A DNA stretch of 64,000 nucleotides from Sporosarcina luteola (GTDB lineage Bacteria > Bacillota > Bacilli > Bacillales_A > Planococcaceae), in the NCBI RefSeq assembly GCF_023715245.1, contig NZ_JAMBNV010000001.1, positions 1,178,001-1,242,000 of the forward strand, in the 5' to 3' direction. The notes below the pieces were generated by a model. That model worked only from the letters and a program-made list of their open reading frames with translations. It did no database searches and was not told the origin of the DNA. Numbering within the stretch: the first letter of the stretch is position 1; every line of letters starts with the position of its first letter. The position numbers and the translations under genes were made by a program. This document shows positions 16,940 to 25,672 of this stretch, piece after piece.

Positions 16940-17311
16940 CATTAATGCCTCAATCGGGTTTTTCCAACTGATCTCAGCCATTGGATAGTTGGAATTGATT
17001 TCGGAGGATAAGAAGTGAAAATCATCCTTCGTAAACCCTTGAAGCTTAGCATCATCCTTCACCCAAACGAAAATGGACACAACATCAAAGGAGTTTTCGG
17101 TAGTCCCTAAATATTTTTCACCTTCAAAGAGGGCGCCTTTATATGTGATGAAAAAGTTCTTCCTTACATTTTTTATATCATCATAGAAATAATATTGCTC
17201 TTTTTCATACGCCTCGTCCAATTTTCGTTTCGGATCCAATAAATAACGGATACCGCGATAAAATAAATAGACGATGAATGCAATGATGACAAAGCGAATC
17301 AACAATCCCAT
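16928..17311 (-). CDS. ysdB: YsdB-like protein of the SigW regulon
   Basis: This 127-residue protein has one N-terminal membrane segment (MGLLIRFVIIAFIVYLFYRG) and a cytoplasmic domain ending near SWKNPIEALMKAR, resembling B. subtilis YsdB, where it belongs to the SigW cell-envelope-stress regulon. The start is ATG 17311, 8 bp after GAGGGG; an upstream in-frame TTG overlaps the ribosome binding site. A perfect SigW-type promoter (TGAAAC-16-CGTA) lies 40-70 bp upstream, which independently supports the identity. In B. subtilis the gene is co-oriented with ysdA; here it converges on it. Confidence 0.88.
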   Translation of the reverse strand: MGLLIRFVIIAFIVYLFYRGIRYLLDPKRKLDEAYEKEQYYFYDDIKNVRKNFFITYKGALFEGEKYLGTTENSFDVVSIFVWVKDDAKLQGFTKDDFHFLSSEINSNYPMAEISWKNPIEALMKAR

Positions 17312-17353
17312 AACAGCATCCCCTCGCAAAAAATAGATATAGTCTTCTACTTG

Positions 17354-17379
17354 TACGGATGAGATTCAGTTTGGTTTCA
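17354..17379 (-). promoter_or_regulatory. SigW-type promoter of ysdB
   Basis: On the minus strand, TGAAAC (17379-17374) and CGTA (17357-17354) are separated by exactly 16 bp, the SigW consensus. Confidence 0.85.
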
Positions 17380-17407
17380 AGATACTTATGATTTTGGAGG
17401 TTTTTTT

Positions 17408-17893
17408 ATGGAATTGGCAACATTATTCACGATGCAACGACAGCTTGACGCTTACATTCAACAGAATCAATTTGTAACCGAGGATGTTTTCAATAAAAAA
17501 GGGTTGGCTCTTCTCATTGAACTAGCAGAATTGGCCAACGAAACAAGGTGTTTTAAATTTTGGAGTACAAAGGGACCATCAGAGAGGAACGTTATTTTAG
17601 AAGAATATGTCGACTCCATTCATTTTCTTCTATCGCTCGGAATTGAAAAAGAGCTAGACAACTTAGATGTATGGCCGACAGGTGAAATTGAAGGGGACTT
17701 GACAGAAATCTTCTTGCATACGATAAAGGCAATTCAGGAATTTTTGGTAACAACTGATATGGAAAGCTATAAAAGTATTTGGATTCATTATGGTGCGATA
17801 GCGAATAGGCTTGAAATTTCATATAATGAAATAATGAAAGCGTATGTGGATAAAAATGAGGAGAATTACAAGCGTCAACAAACAGGTTACTGA
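17408..17893 (+). CDS. Dimeric (all-alpha) dUTP diphosphatase
   Basis: This 161-residue protein fits the dUTPase_2 family of the all-alpha NTP pyrophosphohydrolases, which hydrolyse dUTP to dUMP and pyrophosphate and keep uracil out of DNA. The metal-binding acidic motifs are visible: ELAELANETRCFKFW (about 39-53) and EEYVDSIHFLLSLG (about 63-76). It starts after a TTTGGAGG ribosome binding site. It is not part of the conserved B. subtilis order here. Exact substrate is inferred from family membership; a MazG-like pyrophosphatase of other specificity is less likely. Confidence 0.82.
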   Translation: MELATLFTMQRQLDAYIQQNQFVTEDVFNKKGLALLIELAELANETRCFKFWSTKGPSERNVILEEYVDSIHFLLSLGIEKELDNLDVWPTGEIEGDLTEIFLHTIKAIQEFLVTTDMESYKSIWIHYGAIANRLEISYNEIMKAYVDKNEENYKRQQTGY

Positions 17894-17919
17894 TAATTTG
17901 ATAGAAATATAAATTAAGA

Positions 17920-17948
17920 TTGACAGAAGGACCTAAGAAAAATAATAT
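17920..17948 (+). promoter_or_regulatory. SigA promoter before the XRE regulator gene
   Basis: TTGACA (17920-17925), 17-bp spacer, TAATAT (17943-17948). Confidence 0.8.
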
Positions 17949-17978
17949 AGAGATAAGTAAATAGGAGGAGGCATCACC

Positions 17979-18473
17979 GTGAATGATTGGAGTAAAGAAG
18001 ATTTCGGCGTAAGACTAAAGACCTTAAGAGAGCAGAGAGGCCTGTCTATGATGGCGTTTGGAGCAGCGATCGGTACATCCGCCAGTAGAATAAAAGACTG
18101 GGAGAAAGGTAAGAATGCCCCTTCTGCCGCATGGATTGCGAAAATATCCGAGAGATTCAATGTCTCAACTGATGAATTGATTCTAGGGGACCCTAAAACA
18201 TCCAGGGCATTCACTGCAAACAACTCATCGAACGTAGATATGCTTTATGAGCGGCTGCGTGAAAATTTGATCATCGCTAAAGAGGCGGATGAACAAGACG
18301 AAAAGCTGGTTGAATTATATAACGCTGTAGATGCTGAGAATAAAGAGCGTTACCGCAGCGGCCGAGGAAGAAGATTAGCAGAACGTGAACTCCTTTCCAT
18401 TTTGACGGAATTACCAAAAAAGGATGTACTCGAATTATTGGAGCTTGCAAAAATCAAGAAACGTTGGCAGTAA
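17979..18473 (+). CDS. XRE-family helix-turn-helix regulator
   Basis: This 164-residue protein has an N-terminal Cro/CI-type helix-turn-helix (about 9-65: LKTLREQRGLSMMAFGAAIG...SRIKDWEKGKNAPS). The rest is a charged C-terminal region (KEADEQDEKLVELYNAVDAENKERYRSGRGRRLAERELL) without a recognised ligand domain. The GTG start follows GGAGGAGG. It has its own good promoter, and the phosphoesterase gene begins 5 bp after its stop, so it may regulate that operon. Target not known. Confidence 0.82.
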   Translation: MNDWSKEDFGVRLKTLREQRGLSMMAFGAAIGTSASRIKDWEKGKNAPSAAWIAKISERFNVSTDELILGDPKTSRAFTANNSSNVDMLYERLRENLIIAKEADEQDEKLVELYNAVDAENKERYRSGRGRRLAERELLSILTELPKKDVLELLELAKIKKRWQ

Positions 18474-18478
18474 TATAA

Positions 18479-19342
18479 ATGCACTTACGCAAACGAAGCA
18501 AGAGCAAAGGCATCATATTATTTTCCATTCTATTCCTGCTACTCGGTATATATATTTATAAAGAGAATACGACAATCGGAGTAACCTTCGTGGAGATTAA
18601 AGCATCCGGTCTCCCCGAAAACTTCGATGGTTATCGGATTGTCCAGCTATCCGACGTCCATGATTCAGAGTTTGGGGTCAATAATGTAGACTTAGTGAAT
18701 AAGGTTAGAGCCTTGTCTCCTGATGCCATTTTCATAACCGGGGATTTCATCGATGGAAACCGATATGATTTAGAGCATAGTTTGGAAATCATTAGGCAGT
18801 TGCATGGGGTAGCGCCTTTCTATTTCGTGACAGGTAACCATGAAATATCTACGAATGACGAAGAGCGTATAAAGAGTGAGCTGGCGGAATTAGGTGTAAA
18901 GGTATTATCAAATGAATCGGTGACAATTGGCAATCGAACGGGTGAACAGATTGCCATCGGTGGAATCGAAGACCCATTGTCCAGCAATCTTGATGAGGGA
19001 ATCTATGTTGAACAAGTCATAGGAAAAACATTCAAGGATGTCCCTGATAGTATGTATAAGATCCTTCTATCGCATAGGCCAGAACAATTTGATGTATATG
19101 TCGACAGTCAAATCGATCTAGTTTTCAGCGGGCATGCTCATGGAGGCCAGATGAGGATACCGGGCATTGGAGGATTGGTCGCACCTGGTCAAGGATGGTT
19201 TCCGAAATACACGTCAGGCGTCTACGAGATGGAGAAAACGTCAATGGTTGTAAGCCGTGGTCTAGGTAACAGCATTGCTCCAATACGGGTATTCAATCGC
19301 CCTGAAGTAATTGTCGTAAATTTGAACTCATCAATTGAATAA
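18479..19342 (+). CDS. Membrane-anchored metallophosphoesterase (YkoQ/YkuE-type)
   Basis: This 287-residue protein has an N-terminal membrane anchor (about 9-27) followed by a calcineurin-like phosphoesterase domain. The metal-binding motifs occur in order: QLSDVHDSE (about 57-65), ITGDFIDG, VTGNHE, LSHRPE and SGHAHGGQ. It resembles the YkoQ/YaeI branch acting outside the membrane. The substrate is unknown; homologues have been tied to envelope nucleotides or lipid phosphates. It follows the XRE gene by 5 bp with no separate ribosome binding site, suggesting coupled translation. Confidence 0.85.
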   Translation: MHLRKRSKSKGIILFSILFLLLGIYIYKENTTIGVTFVEIKASGLPENFDGYRIVQLSDVHDSEFGVNNVDLVNKVRALSPDAIFITGDFIDGNRYDLEHSLEIIRQLHGVAPFYFVTGNHEISTNDEERIKSELAELGVKVLSNESVTIGNRTGEQIAIGGIEDPLSSNLDEGIYVEQVIGKTFKDVPDSMYKILLSHRPEQFDVYVDSQIDLVFSGHAHGGQMRIPGIGGLVAPGQGWFPKYTSGVYEMEKTSMVVSRGLGNSIAPIRVFNRPEVIVVNLNSSIE

Positions 19343-19354
19343 GCAAATTGTACA

Positions 19355-19435
19355 GCGCAAAGAAGATTTCTTCTTTGCGCAGAGGGTCGACAAAAGGGAT
19401 GGAAATTTAATTGATTTCCATCCCTTTTGTCTTAT
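19355..19435 (+). terminator. Two hairpins after the phosphoesterase gene
   Basis: The first is a 26-nt palindrome GCGCAAAGAA-GATTTC-TTCTTTGCGC (19355-19380). The second is a long stem starting GACAAAAGGGATGGAAAT and mirrored after TTAATTG (19389-19431). The first recurs exactly at 20406-20430. Confidence 0.75.
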
Positions 19436-19470
19436 GACGCATTGATGCAAAAACGATAGACTGACTCGAC

Positions 19471-19644
19471 GTTGATTTCCGTTCCGGGCGGACGCTTTCC
19501 GGGGGGCTTGCCCTCAGCCTCCTCGGATGTGCTCCCAACGCTATCGCTTTTGGTCGCAAAAGCCGTTCTTCGTTACGGCTTTTCCTGCGGGGTCTTCACG
19601 CTGCGCTGATCCCCCAGGAGTCGCCGCCCTGCACTCCAATCAAC
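19471..19644 (-). repeat. Interspersed repeat copy D (reverse)
   Basis: The 174-bp element starts GTTGATTTCCG and ends GCACTCCAATCAAC. It carries the GCCGT-TACGAAG-ACGGC hairpin module but not the TTTCTGC module. It pairs with forward copy E, bracketing the IS1182 relic. Confidence 0.85.
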
Positions 19645-19694
19645 TGGATGTCCCTTAAGAATATCGGCATCATTCAAGCAACGCTTTCAGCCGA

Positions 19695-19950
19695 CGTCCT
19701 CCATGTCTAGTTGGCAAGCTTCTTAAGATGGCAGCAAAAGTCAGCATCGCCTGCCATGCTATTCTATTTCATCGGTAAAGACGCGTTCAATCGTCTTTTT
19801 GCGTTTTCTGTACAGTTCTTTGATTTCATGATTATGACGCAAGTCCTCAACTACATTCGAGTAATCTTGCCAGAAATGACATCGGATAATCTTTTGATAA
19901 TTCTAACTTTGTGTGCATTGGCTGATTATTGGACACGGGGCATAAATAGA
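19695..19950 (-). pseudogene. Relic of IS1182-family transposase (C-terminal part)
   Basis: Read on the minus strand from about 19945, the frame gives CPIISQCTQS, a stop, then NYQKIIRCHFWQDYSNVVED, LRHNHEIKELYRKRKKTIER and VFTDEIE, then stop. A further frame gives MLTFAAILRS and LKKLAN. This matches the well-known C-terminal pattern of IS1182-type DDE transposases: CTxSKN, then WxDH/Y, then RKxTIERVFADAKEKHGMR, MLTFAAMNLKKLA. At least two stops and frame changes show decay, and no N-terminal part or terminal repeats remain. Nothing else coding is supported between the phosphoesterase gene and 20520. Confidence 0.72.
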
Positions 19951-20127
19951 AGGAGTTGAGTATACTGGCCTATCCTTCATTCATGGTTATTTCGGTATTT
20001 ACGAAACATGAAACAGGTGATCTTAAGAAACCAATCGTTCTATTGATGGTATTTCCAACTGTTCGAGTTCATTAAATTGATTCTTCGTCATCATATCCAT
20101 CACCTAATTCAGTTAGTAGGAAACACC

Positions 20128-20331
20128 GTTGATTGGAGCGGAGAGCGGCGACTCCTGCGAAAGCCGTGACGAAGAACGGCTTTTGCGAGCACAAGCGAAG
20201 CGTTGCGAGCAGGATGTGGAGGCTGCCTTAATTTCTGCAAAGAACGCAGAAATACGGCAAACCGGACTCTTCGTAGTCCGATTGGCTGAAGCCGTGCCCG
20301 CGGAAAGCGTCCGCTCGCAGCGGAAATCAAC
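20128..20331 (+). repeat. Interspersed repeat copy E (long form, forward)
   Basis: The 204-bp element starts GTTGATTGGAGCGG and ends GCGGAAATCAAC. It contains the GCCGT-GACGAAG-ACGGC, TTTCTGC-GCAGAAA and GGACT-CTTCGT-AGTCC hairpin modules. It is inverted relative to D. Confidence 0.88.
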
Positions 20332-20360
20332 ATTGCTAGCTTATCTCTATAAAAGAAATA

Positions 20361-20436
20361 AGACTGTAGGCAAACACTAAAATTCATGGTGTTTGCCTAC
20401 AGTCTGCGCAAAGAAGATTTCTTCTTTGCGTTTTTT
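20361..20436 (+). terminator. Orphan double hairpin with U-run
   Basis: A first hairpin with a stem of about 17 bp (AGACTGTAGGCAAACAC and its complement, 20361-20405) is followed directly by a second (20406-20430) and six T. The second hairpin is identical to the one at 19355. No gene lies upstream for it to terminate, apart from the relic region. Confidence 0.75.
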
Positions 20437-20519
20437 ATTATCCATATGAAAATAACTGGTGGATGTTGTATGATGGAATAGTATACAATTCATAGAATAT
20501 TTTAAATGGGGGTTGTGTT

Positions 20520-21503
20520 GTGAAAGCGCTCATTCATGTAAATGGTCAATTAAAAATCGATGAGATGGAAGAGCCGATTGCTAATATAGGTGAAGTCGTC
20601 GTAGCATTGCATTCCGCTGGTATGAATCGAAGGGATATTAAAGTACCTGAACGGCGTGGGGATATGAAGGAGCCTTTAATTCTCGGCTCCGATGGGGTTG
20701 GCGTGATTGAGTCCATAGGTGAAGGAGTGGACAACTGGGCGATCGGTGACGAAGTGATCATTAATCCGTCACTGCGCTGGTTTGGGAAAAGTGCTGCCCC
20801 GCCTGAAGAGTTCGACATTTTAGGTATGCCCGATCATGGTACATTCGCTGAGAAAATCGCCATTTCTGCAGAGCAGATTGAAAAGAAACCAGCAAATCTA
20901 TCAATGGAGGAGGCATCAGTTCTCTCATTAGCCGCTTTAACAGGCTTCCGGGCATTGTTTACACAAGGGGAATTGAAGAAAGGGGATACCGTCTTCATTC
21001 CGGGCGCAGGGAGCGGGGTTGCAACATATCTTATCCAGTTTGCAAAAAATGCCGGAGCTCGCGTCATCGTCAGTTCACGTGTCGACGAAAAGCGAAAGAA
21101 GGCACTTGAGCTCGGCGCTGATGTAGCAATAGATACGAATGGTGATTGGACAGAGGTTCTTGCGGATGAAACAATCGACCTTGTAATAGAAAGCATCGGT
21201 AAGGCAACATTCAACCGTTCATTGGACGTCTTAAAACCTGGGGGAAGGATTGTTGTATTCGGTGCGACGACAGAAGACGTCATCGAACTGGATCTTCGAA
21301 AGTTCTTCTATGGACAATATCAACTTTTCGGCTCAACGATGGGCAGCAGGGAAGAGCTTCGGGAGATGTTGGAACATGTCGAAGAATACGGAATAAAACC
21401 TGTCATCGACAAAATATATCGTCTCGAGGATGGATTGGAAGCTTTCAGGGACTTGGAGAACAGTGAACAGTTTGGAAAGCTTGTTTTACGCATAAAAGAG
21501 TAA
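20520..21503 (+). CDS. yogA: Zinc-type alcohol dehydrogenase-like oxidoreductase (YogA-like)
   Basis: This 327-residue medium-chain dehydrogenase/reductase has an N-terminal GroES-like domain (about 1-120) with the GSDGVGVIESIGEGV and GDEVIINP motifs, and a Rossmann cofactor domain with IPGAGSGVATYLIQFAKNAGARV (about 160-182). The four structural-zinc cysteines of classical alcohol dehydrogenases are absent. It resembles B. subtilis YogA. The substrate is unknown. The GTG start follows GGGGGTTG. It is followed after about 60 bp by fhs. Confidence 0.78.
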   Translation: MKALIHVNGQLKIDEMEEPIANIGEVVVALHSAGMNRRDIKVPERRGDMKEPLILGSDGVGVIESIGEGVDNWAIGDEVIINPSLRWFGKSAAPPEEFDILGMPDHGTFAEKIAISAEQIEKKPANLSMEEASVLSLAALTGFRALFTQGELKKGDTVFIPGAGSGVATYLIQFAKNAGARVIVSSRVDEKRKKALELGADVAIDTNGDWTEVLADETIDLVIESIGKATFNRSLDVLKPGGRIVVFGATTEDVIELDLRKFFYGQYQLFGSTMGSREELREMLEHVEEYGIKPVIDKIYRLEDGLEAFRDLENSEQFGKLVLRIKE

Positions 21504-21566
21504 GCGAATTGAAGCTATAATCTTAAAACGTTATTTAGGAAAGACATAGAGAAGGGTGTGGACATT

Positions 21567-23246
21567 TTGACTGAAAAAGCAAAGCCATTAACGGATTTAG
21601 CGATTGCTGCTTCTGCTGTGATGCAGCCGATAGCTGATATCGCGAGGAATGCGGGAATTCCCGAAGAGGCTGTTGAACCATACGGACGATACAAAGCGAA
21701 AATTGATGTATCCAAATTGCCTGCCGCGAAATCCTTTGGAAAAGTCGTACTCGTGACTGCAACCAGTCCAACGCCTGCGGGTGAAGGGAAATCTACAGTG
21801 ACTGTAGGGCTTGCGGATGCACTGGCAAGACTAGGTGAAAAAGCGATGATTGCTCTCCGTGAGCCATCCCTAGGACCTGTCATGGGTGTTAAGGGCGGAG
21901 CTGCGGGCGGCGGGTATGCTCAAGTGCTGCCAATGGAAGAAATCAATCTGCATTTCAACGGCGATATTCATGCAATCACAACTGCGAATAATGCGCTTAG
22001 TGCGATGATCGATAATCATCTCCATCAAGGAAATGTATTGCAGATCGACCCGCGCAGGATTACTTGGAAGCGTGCAATGGACATGAATGACCGCGCCTTG
22101 CGTCATATTACAATCGGTCTCGGTGGTCCCGGGCAAGGTGTGCCGAGGGAAGATGGCTTCGATATTACTGTCGCTTCTGAAATAATGGCCGTGTTCTGCT
22201 TGGCGACAAGCTTGACAGATTTAAAGGAACGCCTTTCCCAGATGGTGATCGGGTATACGTATGAGAGAGAAGCGGTCACCGTGAGGGATTTGGGTGTAGA
22301 AGGCGCTTTGACTTTATTGTTGAAGGAAGCATTCAAACCAAATCTTGTCCAGACGATTGAAGGGACGCCAGCTTTGATACACGGCGGACCTTTCGCAAAT
22401 ATTGCGCATGGCTGCAACTCGTTGATGGCAACGAATACGGCTAGACAATTGGCTGATATCGTTGTGACCGAAGCTGGATTCGGATCAGACCTCGGCGCCG
22501 AGAAATTCATGGACATCAAAGCGCGTAAAGGCGGTTTTGCACCGGATGCAGTCGTCCTTGTGACAACAATCCGTGCTTTGAAAATGCATGGCGGAGTCGC
22601 GAAGGCAGATCTTGCGAACGAAAATGTCCAAGCAGTCATGGAGGGCATTGTCAATCTGGAAAAACACGTGGAGACAGTCCGTTCCTTCGGTGTACAGCCC
22701 GTCGTCGCATTGAACCGGTTCATTACAGATTCTGCAGCTGAACTTGATTTCATTCTGAAATGGTGTGCAGGGAAAGGTGTCCGGGCGGCGCTGACGGACG
22801 TTTGGGGCCAGGGCGGAGCAGGCGGCCAGGATTTGGCGAAGCACGTTATAGAAATGTTGGAGGAACCGAATGAATTTGCACCTCTATATGATGTGGAACA
22901 GCCTGTCATTGATAAAATAACGGCGATTGTTCAGAAGGCATATGGAGGAAAGGGAATCATCCTCACCGATAAGGCGAGGAAAGATTTATTGCAGATCGAA
23001 CAGAATGGATGGGATATCCTTCCTGTCTGTATGGCGAAAACGCAATACTCCTTCTCTGATGATCCTAAGAAACTCGGCAGGCCAACAGATTTCACAATTA
23101 CTATTCGTGAAATCATTCCGAAGCTAGGTGCAGGCTTCCTTGTCTGCCTGACGGGAGATATTATGACGATGCCAGGATTGCCGAAAAAACCGGCGGCCCT
23201 TCAAATGGATATAGACGAAAAAGGGAATGCGATCGGATTGATGTAA
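21567..23246 (+). CDS. fhs: Formate--tetrahydrofolate ligase
   Basis: This 559-residue enzyme makes 10-formyl-THF from formate, THF and ATP for purine and formyl-methionine synthesis. The ATP-binding stretch [21 protein letters not shown] lies at about 66-86, and family landmarks include [24 protein letters not shown] and [14 protein letters not shown]. Length is typical (about 556-560). The start is placed at TTG 21567, 10 bp after GAAGGG; a GTG at 21558 is too close to that ribosome binding site. B. subtilis lacks this enzyme, while many other Bacillales have it. Confidence 0.95.
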   Translation: MTEKAKPLTDLAIAASAVMQPIADIARNAGIPEEAVEPYGRYKAKIDVSKLPAAKSFGKVVLVTATSPTPAGEGKSTVTVGLADALARLGEKAMIALREPSLGPVMGVKGGAAGGGYAQVLPMEEINLHFNGDIHAITTANNALSAMIDNHLHQGNVLQIDPRRITWKRAMDMNDRALRHITIGLGGPGQGVPREDGFDITVASEIMAVFCLATSLTDLKERLSQMVIGYTYEREAVTVRDLGVEGALTLLLKEAFKPNLVQTIEGTPALIHGGPFANIAHGCNSLMATNTARQLADIVVTEAGFGSDLGAEKFMDIKARKGGFAPDAVVLVTTIRALKMHGGVAKADLANENVQAVMEGIVNLEKHVETVRSFGVQPVVALNRFITDSAAELDFILKWCAGKGVRAALTDVWGQGGAGGQDLAKHVIEMLEEPNEFAPLYDVEQPVIDKITAIVQKAYGGKGIILTDKARKDLLQIEQNGWDILPVCMAKTQYSFSDDPKKLGRPTDFTITIREIIPKLGAGFLVCLTGDIMTMPGLPKKPAALQMDIDEKGNAIGLM

Positions 23247-23261
23247 TCCAATTAATTAAAA

Positions 23262-23288
23262 AGGCTGCCTATACTGGCAGCCCTTTCA
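23262..23288. terminator. Bidirectional terminator between fhs and the peptidase gene
   Basis: AGGCTGCC-TATACT-GGCAGCCCTTT, between converging genes. Confidence 0.8.
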
Positions 23289-23292
23289 ATTA

Positions 23293-24990
23293 TTATAAAG
23301 CTTTATCGTCAACTGAATTCAACCATGTTTCAATCGTACCAACAACTGATTCAACACAGCCATCCTCAAAAGGCGATAGCAAATTAGCCTCTTTCACCAA
23401 CTCTGTAAACGGCTTCGATCCGCCAAGCTTACATAAATGCAAATAATCCTTCCAAGCAGTATCACGGTCCTCAAACGAACGCTTCCAAAATTGGAACGCG
23501 CAGATTTGAGCCAACGTGTAATCGATATAGTAGAACGGAACTTCGTAAATATGCGATTGGCGCTGCCAAATAGAACCTGCCTCCAAATACGGATTGCCAT
23601 CATAATCACGCATCGGCAAATACAATTTTTCAATCCGCTTCCATTCCGCTTTACGTTCTTCAGGCGTCATTTCAGGATTTTCATAGATTGCATGCTGGAA
23701 TTCATCTACCGCCACGCCGTATGGTAAAAATAACAGACCGCTGCTCAAGTGGGCAAACTTATACTTTTCTGTATCGTCTTCAAAGAACAACTCCATCCAT
23801 GGCCAAGTGAAGAATTCCATACTCATGGAATGGATTTCGGCTCCTTCATGTGTCGGCCAGACGTATTCAGGAATACCTATATTACGGCTTGAATACACTT
23901 GGAAAGCATGCCCCGCTTCGTGAGTGAGGACATCGATATCGCCAGATGTGCCATTGAAGTTCGAAAAGATGAAAGGTGAATCATAATCATCGATGAACGT
24001 GCAATAACCGCCAGACTCTTTCCCTTTCTTCGCTTCAAGATCGAGAAGATGCTTTTCCGTCATATACTTGAAGAATTCATCGGTTTCAGGTGAGAGTTCT
24101 TCGTACATCTTTTTTCCGTTTTCAATGATCCATTCCGAGGAACCTTTAGGTGTGGCATTCCCGCTCAGGAAGTTAAGCGACTGGTCGTAGTACTTCAATT
24201 CATCAACACCGATACGATCAGCCTGGCGCTCGTATAACTTCGTTGTAAGCGGAACAATATAATCCCGTACTTGGTCACGGAAGTTTTTCACCATATCTGC
24301 GTCATAACCGATCCGGTTCATACGCGCGTAACCTAGCTCCACAAAGTTCTTGAATCCTAATTTTGTTGCGATTTCATGTCTCACTTTGACGAGATCATCA
24401 TAGATGCGGTCAAACGCATCACCGTTTTCCGCATAGAACGAATAAGAAGCCTCCATTGCGGACTTCCTGATGCCTCTGTCAGTTGACTCAGCGTACGGGC
24501 CGAGCTGCGCAAGAGTCAATGTCTTTCCGTCAAACTCGATTTGAGCGGAAGCGACGAGCTTTGCATATTCGGAAGTAAGTTTATTCTCTTGTTGAAGAAG
24601 GGGAAGGACTTCTGGCGAAAAGGACTTGATTGCATTATCCGCAAGAGCGAACAGCTGGGTACCCCATTTTTCTTCTAATTCTTTCCGGAAAGGTGTCTTC
24701 ACCAACTCTTTATAGAATGCGGTCCCAAGTTCCTGGAATTCAGGCCCTATATCATCGAAATACTCCCGTTCCTTTTGATAGAAATCATCATTCGTATCGA
24801 TGGATGAACGGATGTACATCAGGTTTGATTGCGTGGAATAATTGCTTCCGATGGTATTCAGCTCTTCAATTACACCATTCTGTTCTTCAAAGGACTTTGC
24901 TGAACGGAATTGTTCCAGCAGTCCATTGAACTCTTGCTTGATATTGTTCATGTCAGGCCTTTTGTACTCGAATCTTTCAAAAGTGAGCAT
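23293..24990 (-). CDS. M3-family oligoendopeptidase (PepF-like)
   Basis: This 565-residue zinc metallopeptidase hydrolyses short peptides in the cytoplasm. The zinc motif is HEAGHAFQVY (HExxH), with the third ligand expected in the downstream GAEIHSMSMEFFTW helix. The N-terminal helical lid domain spans about 1-200. The start is placed at ATG 24990, about 8 bp after GGGGGA; an ATG two codons upstream is too close to the ribosome binding site. It converges with fhs and is divergent from the small gene at 25175. Confidence 0.92.
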   Translation of the reverse strand: MLTFERFEYKRPDMNNIKQEFNGLLEQFRSAKSFEEQNGVIEELNTIGSNYSTQSNLMYIRSSIDTNDDFYQKEREYFDDIGPEFQELGTAFYKELVKTPFRKELEEKWGTQLFALADNAIKSFSPEVLPLLQQENKLTSEYAKLVASAQIEFDGKTLTLAQLGPYAESTDRGIRKSAMEASYSFYAENGDAFDRIYDDLVKVRHEIATKLGFKNFVELGYARMNRIGYDADMVKNFRDQVRDYIVPLTTKLYERQADRIGVDELKYYDQSLNFLSGNATPKGSSEWIIENGKKMYEELSPETDEFFKYMTEKHLLDLEAKKGKESGGYCTFIDDYDSPFIFSNFNGTSGDIDVLTHEAGHAFQVYSSRNIGIPEYVWPTHEGAEIHSMSMEFFTWPWMELFFEDDTEKYKFAHLSSGLLFLPYGVAVDEFQHAIYENPEMTPEERKAEWKRIEKLYLPMRDYDGNPYLEAGSIWQRQSHIYEVPFYYIDYTLAQICAFQFWKRSFEDRDTAWKDYLHLCKLGGSKPFTELVKEANLLSPFEDGCVESVVGTIETWLNSVDDKAL

Positions 24991-25174
24991 TGTCATTCCC
25001 CCGTGATCAAATTGTGTGAATATAATTCACTGTCTTCATTGTTAACTAATCATTGTGAAAATGCAAAAGAAAGTTTGCATCTTACATAGATAGTCTGATG
25101 AAAGTGATTACGTGACCAATTCGTCTAGTTTGCTGTAAGATGGTAATGAAAACATTAAGTGAGGATGAGACCAA

Positions 25175-25462
25175 GTGGAAATAATTGAATATAGCATGAT
25201 CGAACTCATCGATCCAACAGGCATACTGACAGGGAATCGATACGAATTTCGCATATACGTAAAATTCGATGAAGAAGATGAGCTTTATAATGAAAAGGGG
25301 ACTGGCATTCGGGTCATTTATGTCGTCGATGGGGAAGAAGGAAGAGTGGCTTCGTACCATCTTTTCGAACGGTCGACAGAGGCGGCGATTGATTTTGATC
25401 TCGACGATGAAGAAATCATCCAACTAGCCGCTTTCTGTGAGGAGCAATTAGAAGAAGAGTAA
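25175..25462 (+). CDS. Small acidic protein, DUF6509-like
   Basis: This 95-residue cytoplasmic protein is strongly acidic, with no membrane segment. The pattern IIEYSMIELIDPTGILTGNRYEF followed by an acidic DEEDEL loop and a C-terminal FCEEQLEEE helix resembles a short Bacillales family of unknown function (DUF6509). The match is from memory of the pattern, not a search. The GTG start has a GTGAGGATGAG ribosome binding site. It is a single gene, with about 210 bp before the next one. Confidence 0.65.
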   Translation: MEIIEYSMIELIDPTGILTGNRYEFRIYVKFDEEDELYNEKGTGIRVIYVVDGEEGRVASYHLFERSTEAAIDFDLDDEEIIQLAAFCEEQLEEE

Positions 25463-25568
25463 AATGATCGTTGAAACGGCTCCCTTGTTACGATGGTTGC
25501 TGTTTCGACGACTCAATGAATTTATCGATTTGAAATCTGATTTCGCAAGTCAAATTATGTGTTTTTTA

Positions 25569-25596
25569 TTGAAAAATAATAGATAATGTGTAGAGT
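25569..25596 (+). promoter_or_regulatory. Probable promoter of the ferredoxin-NADP reductase gene
   Basis: TTGAAA (25569-25574), 16-bp spacer, TAGAGT (25591-25596). Confidence 0.45.
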
Positions 25597-25672
25597 AGAT
25601 ATGTAGGGGATACTGATTAAACGGATTTATCTTACATCCATCCAAATTTAAAGTACATTGGAGTGTTTATAG

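Noticed and set aside
19711..19959. 82-codon plus-strand frame
   Set aside because: It is antisense to the IS1182 transposase relic and has no ribosome binding site.
22103..22909. 268-codon minus-strand frame inside fhs
   Set aside because: Antisense shadow of a well-conserved gene. The protein has no recognisable domain and there is no ribosome binding site.
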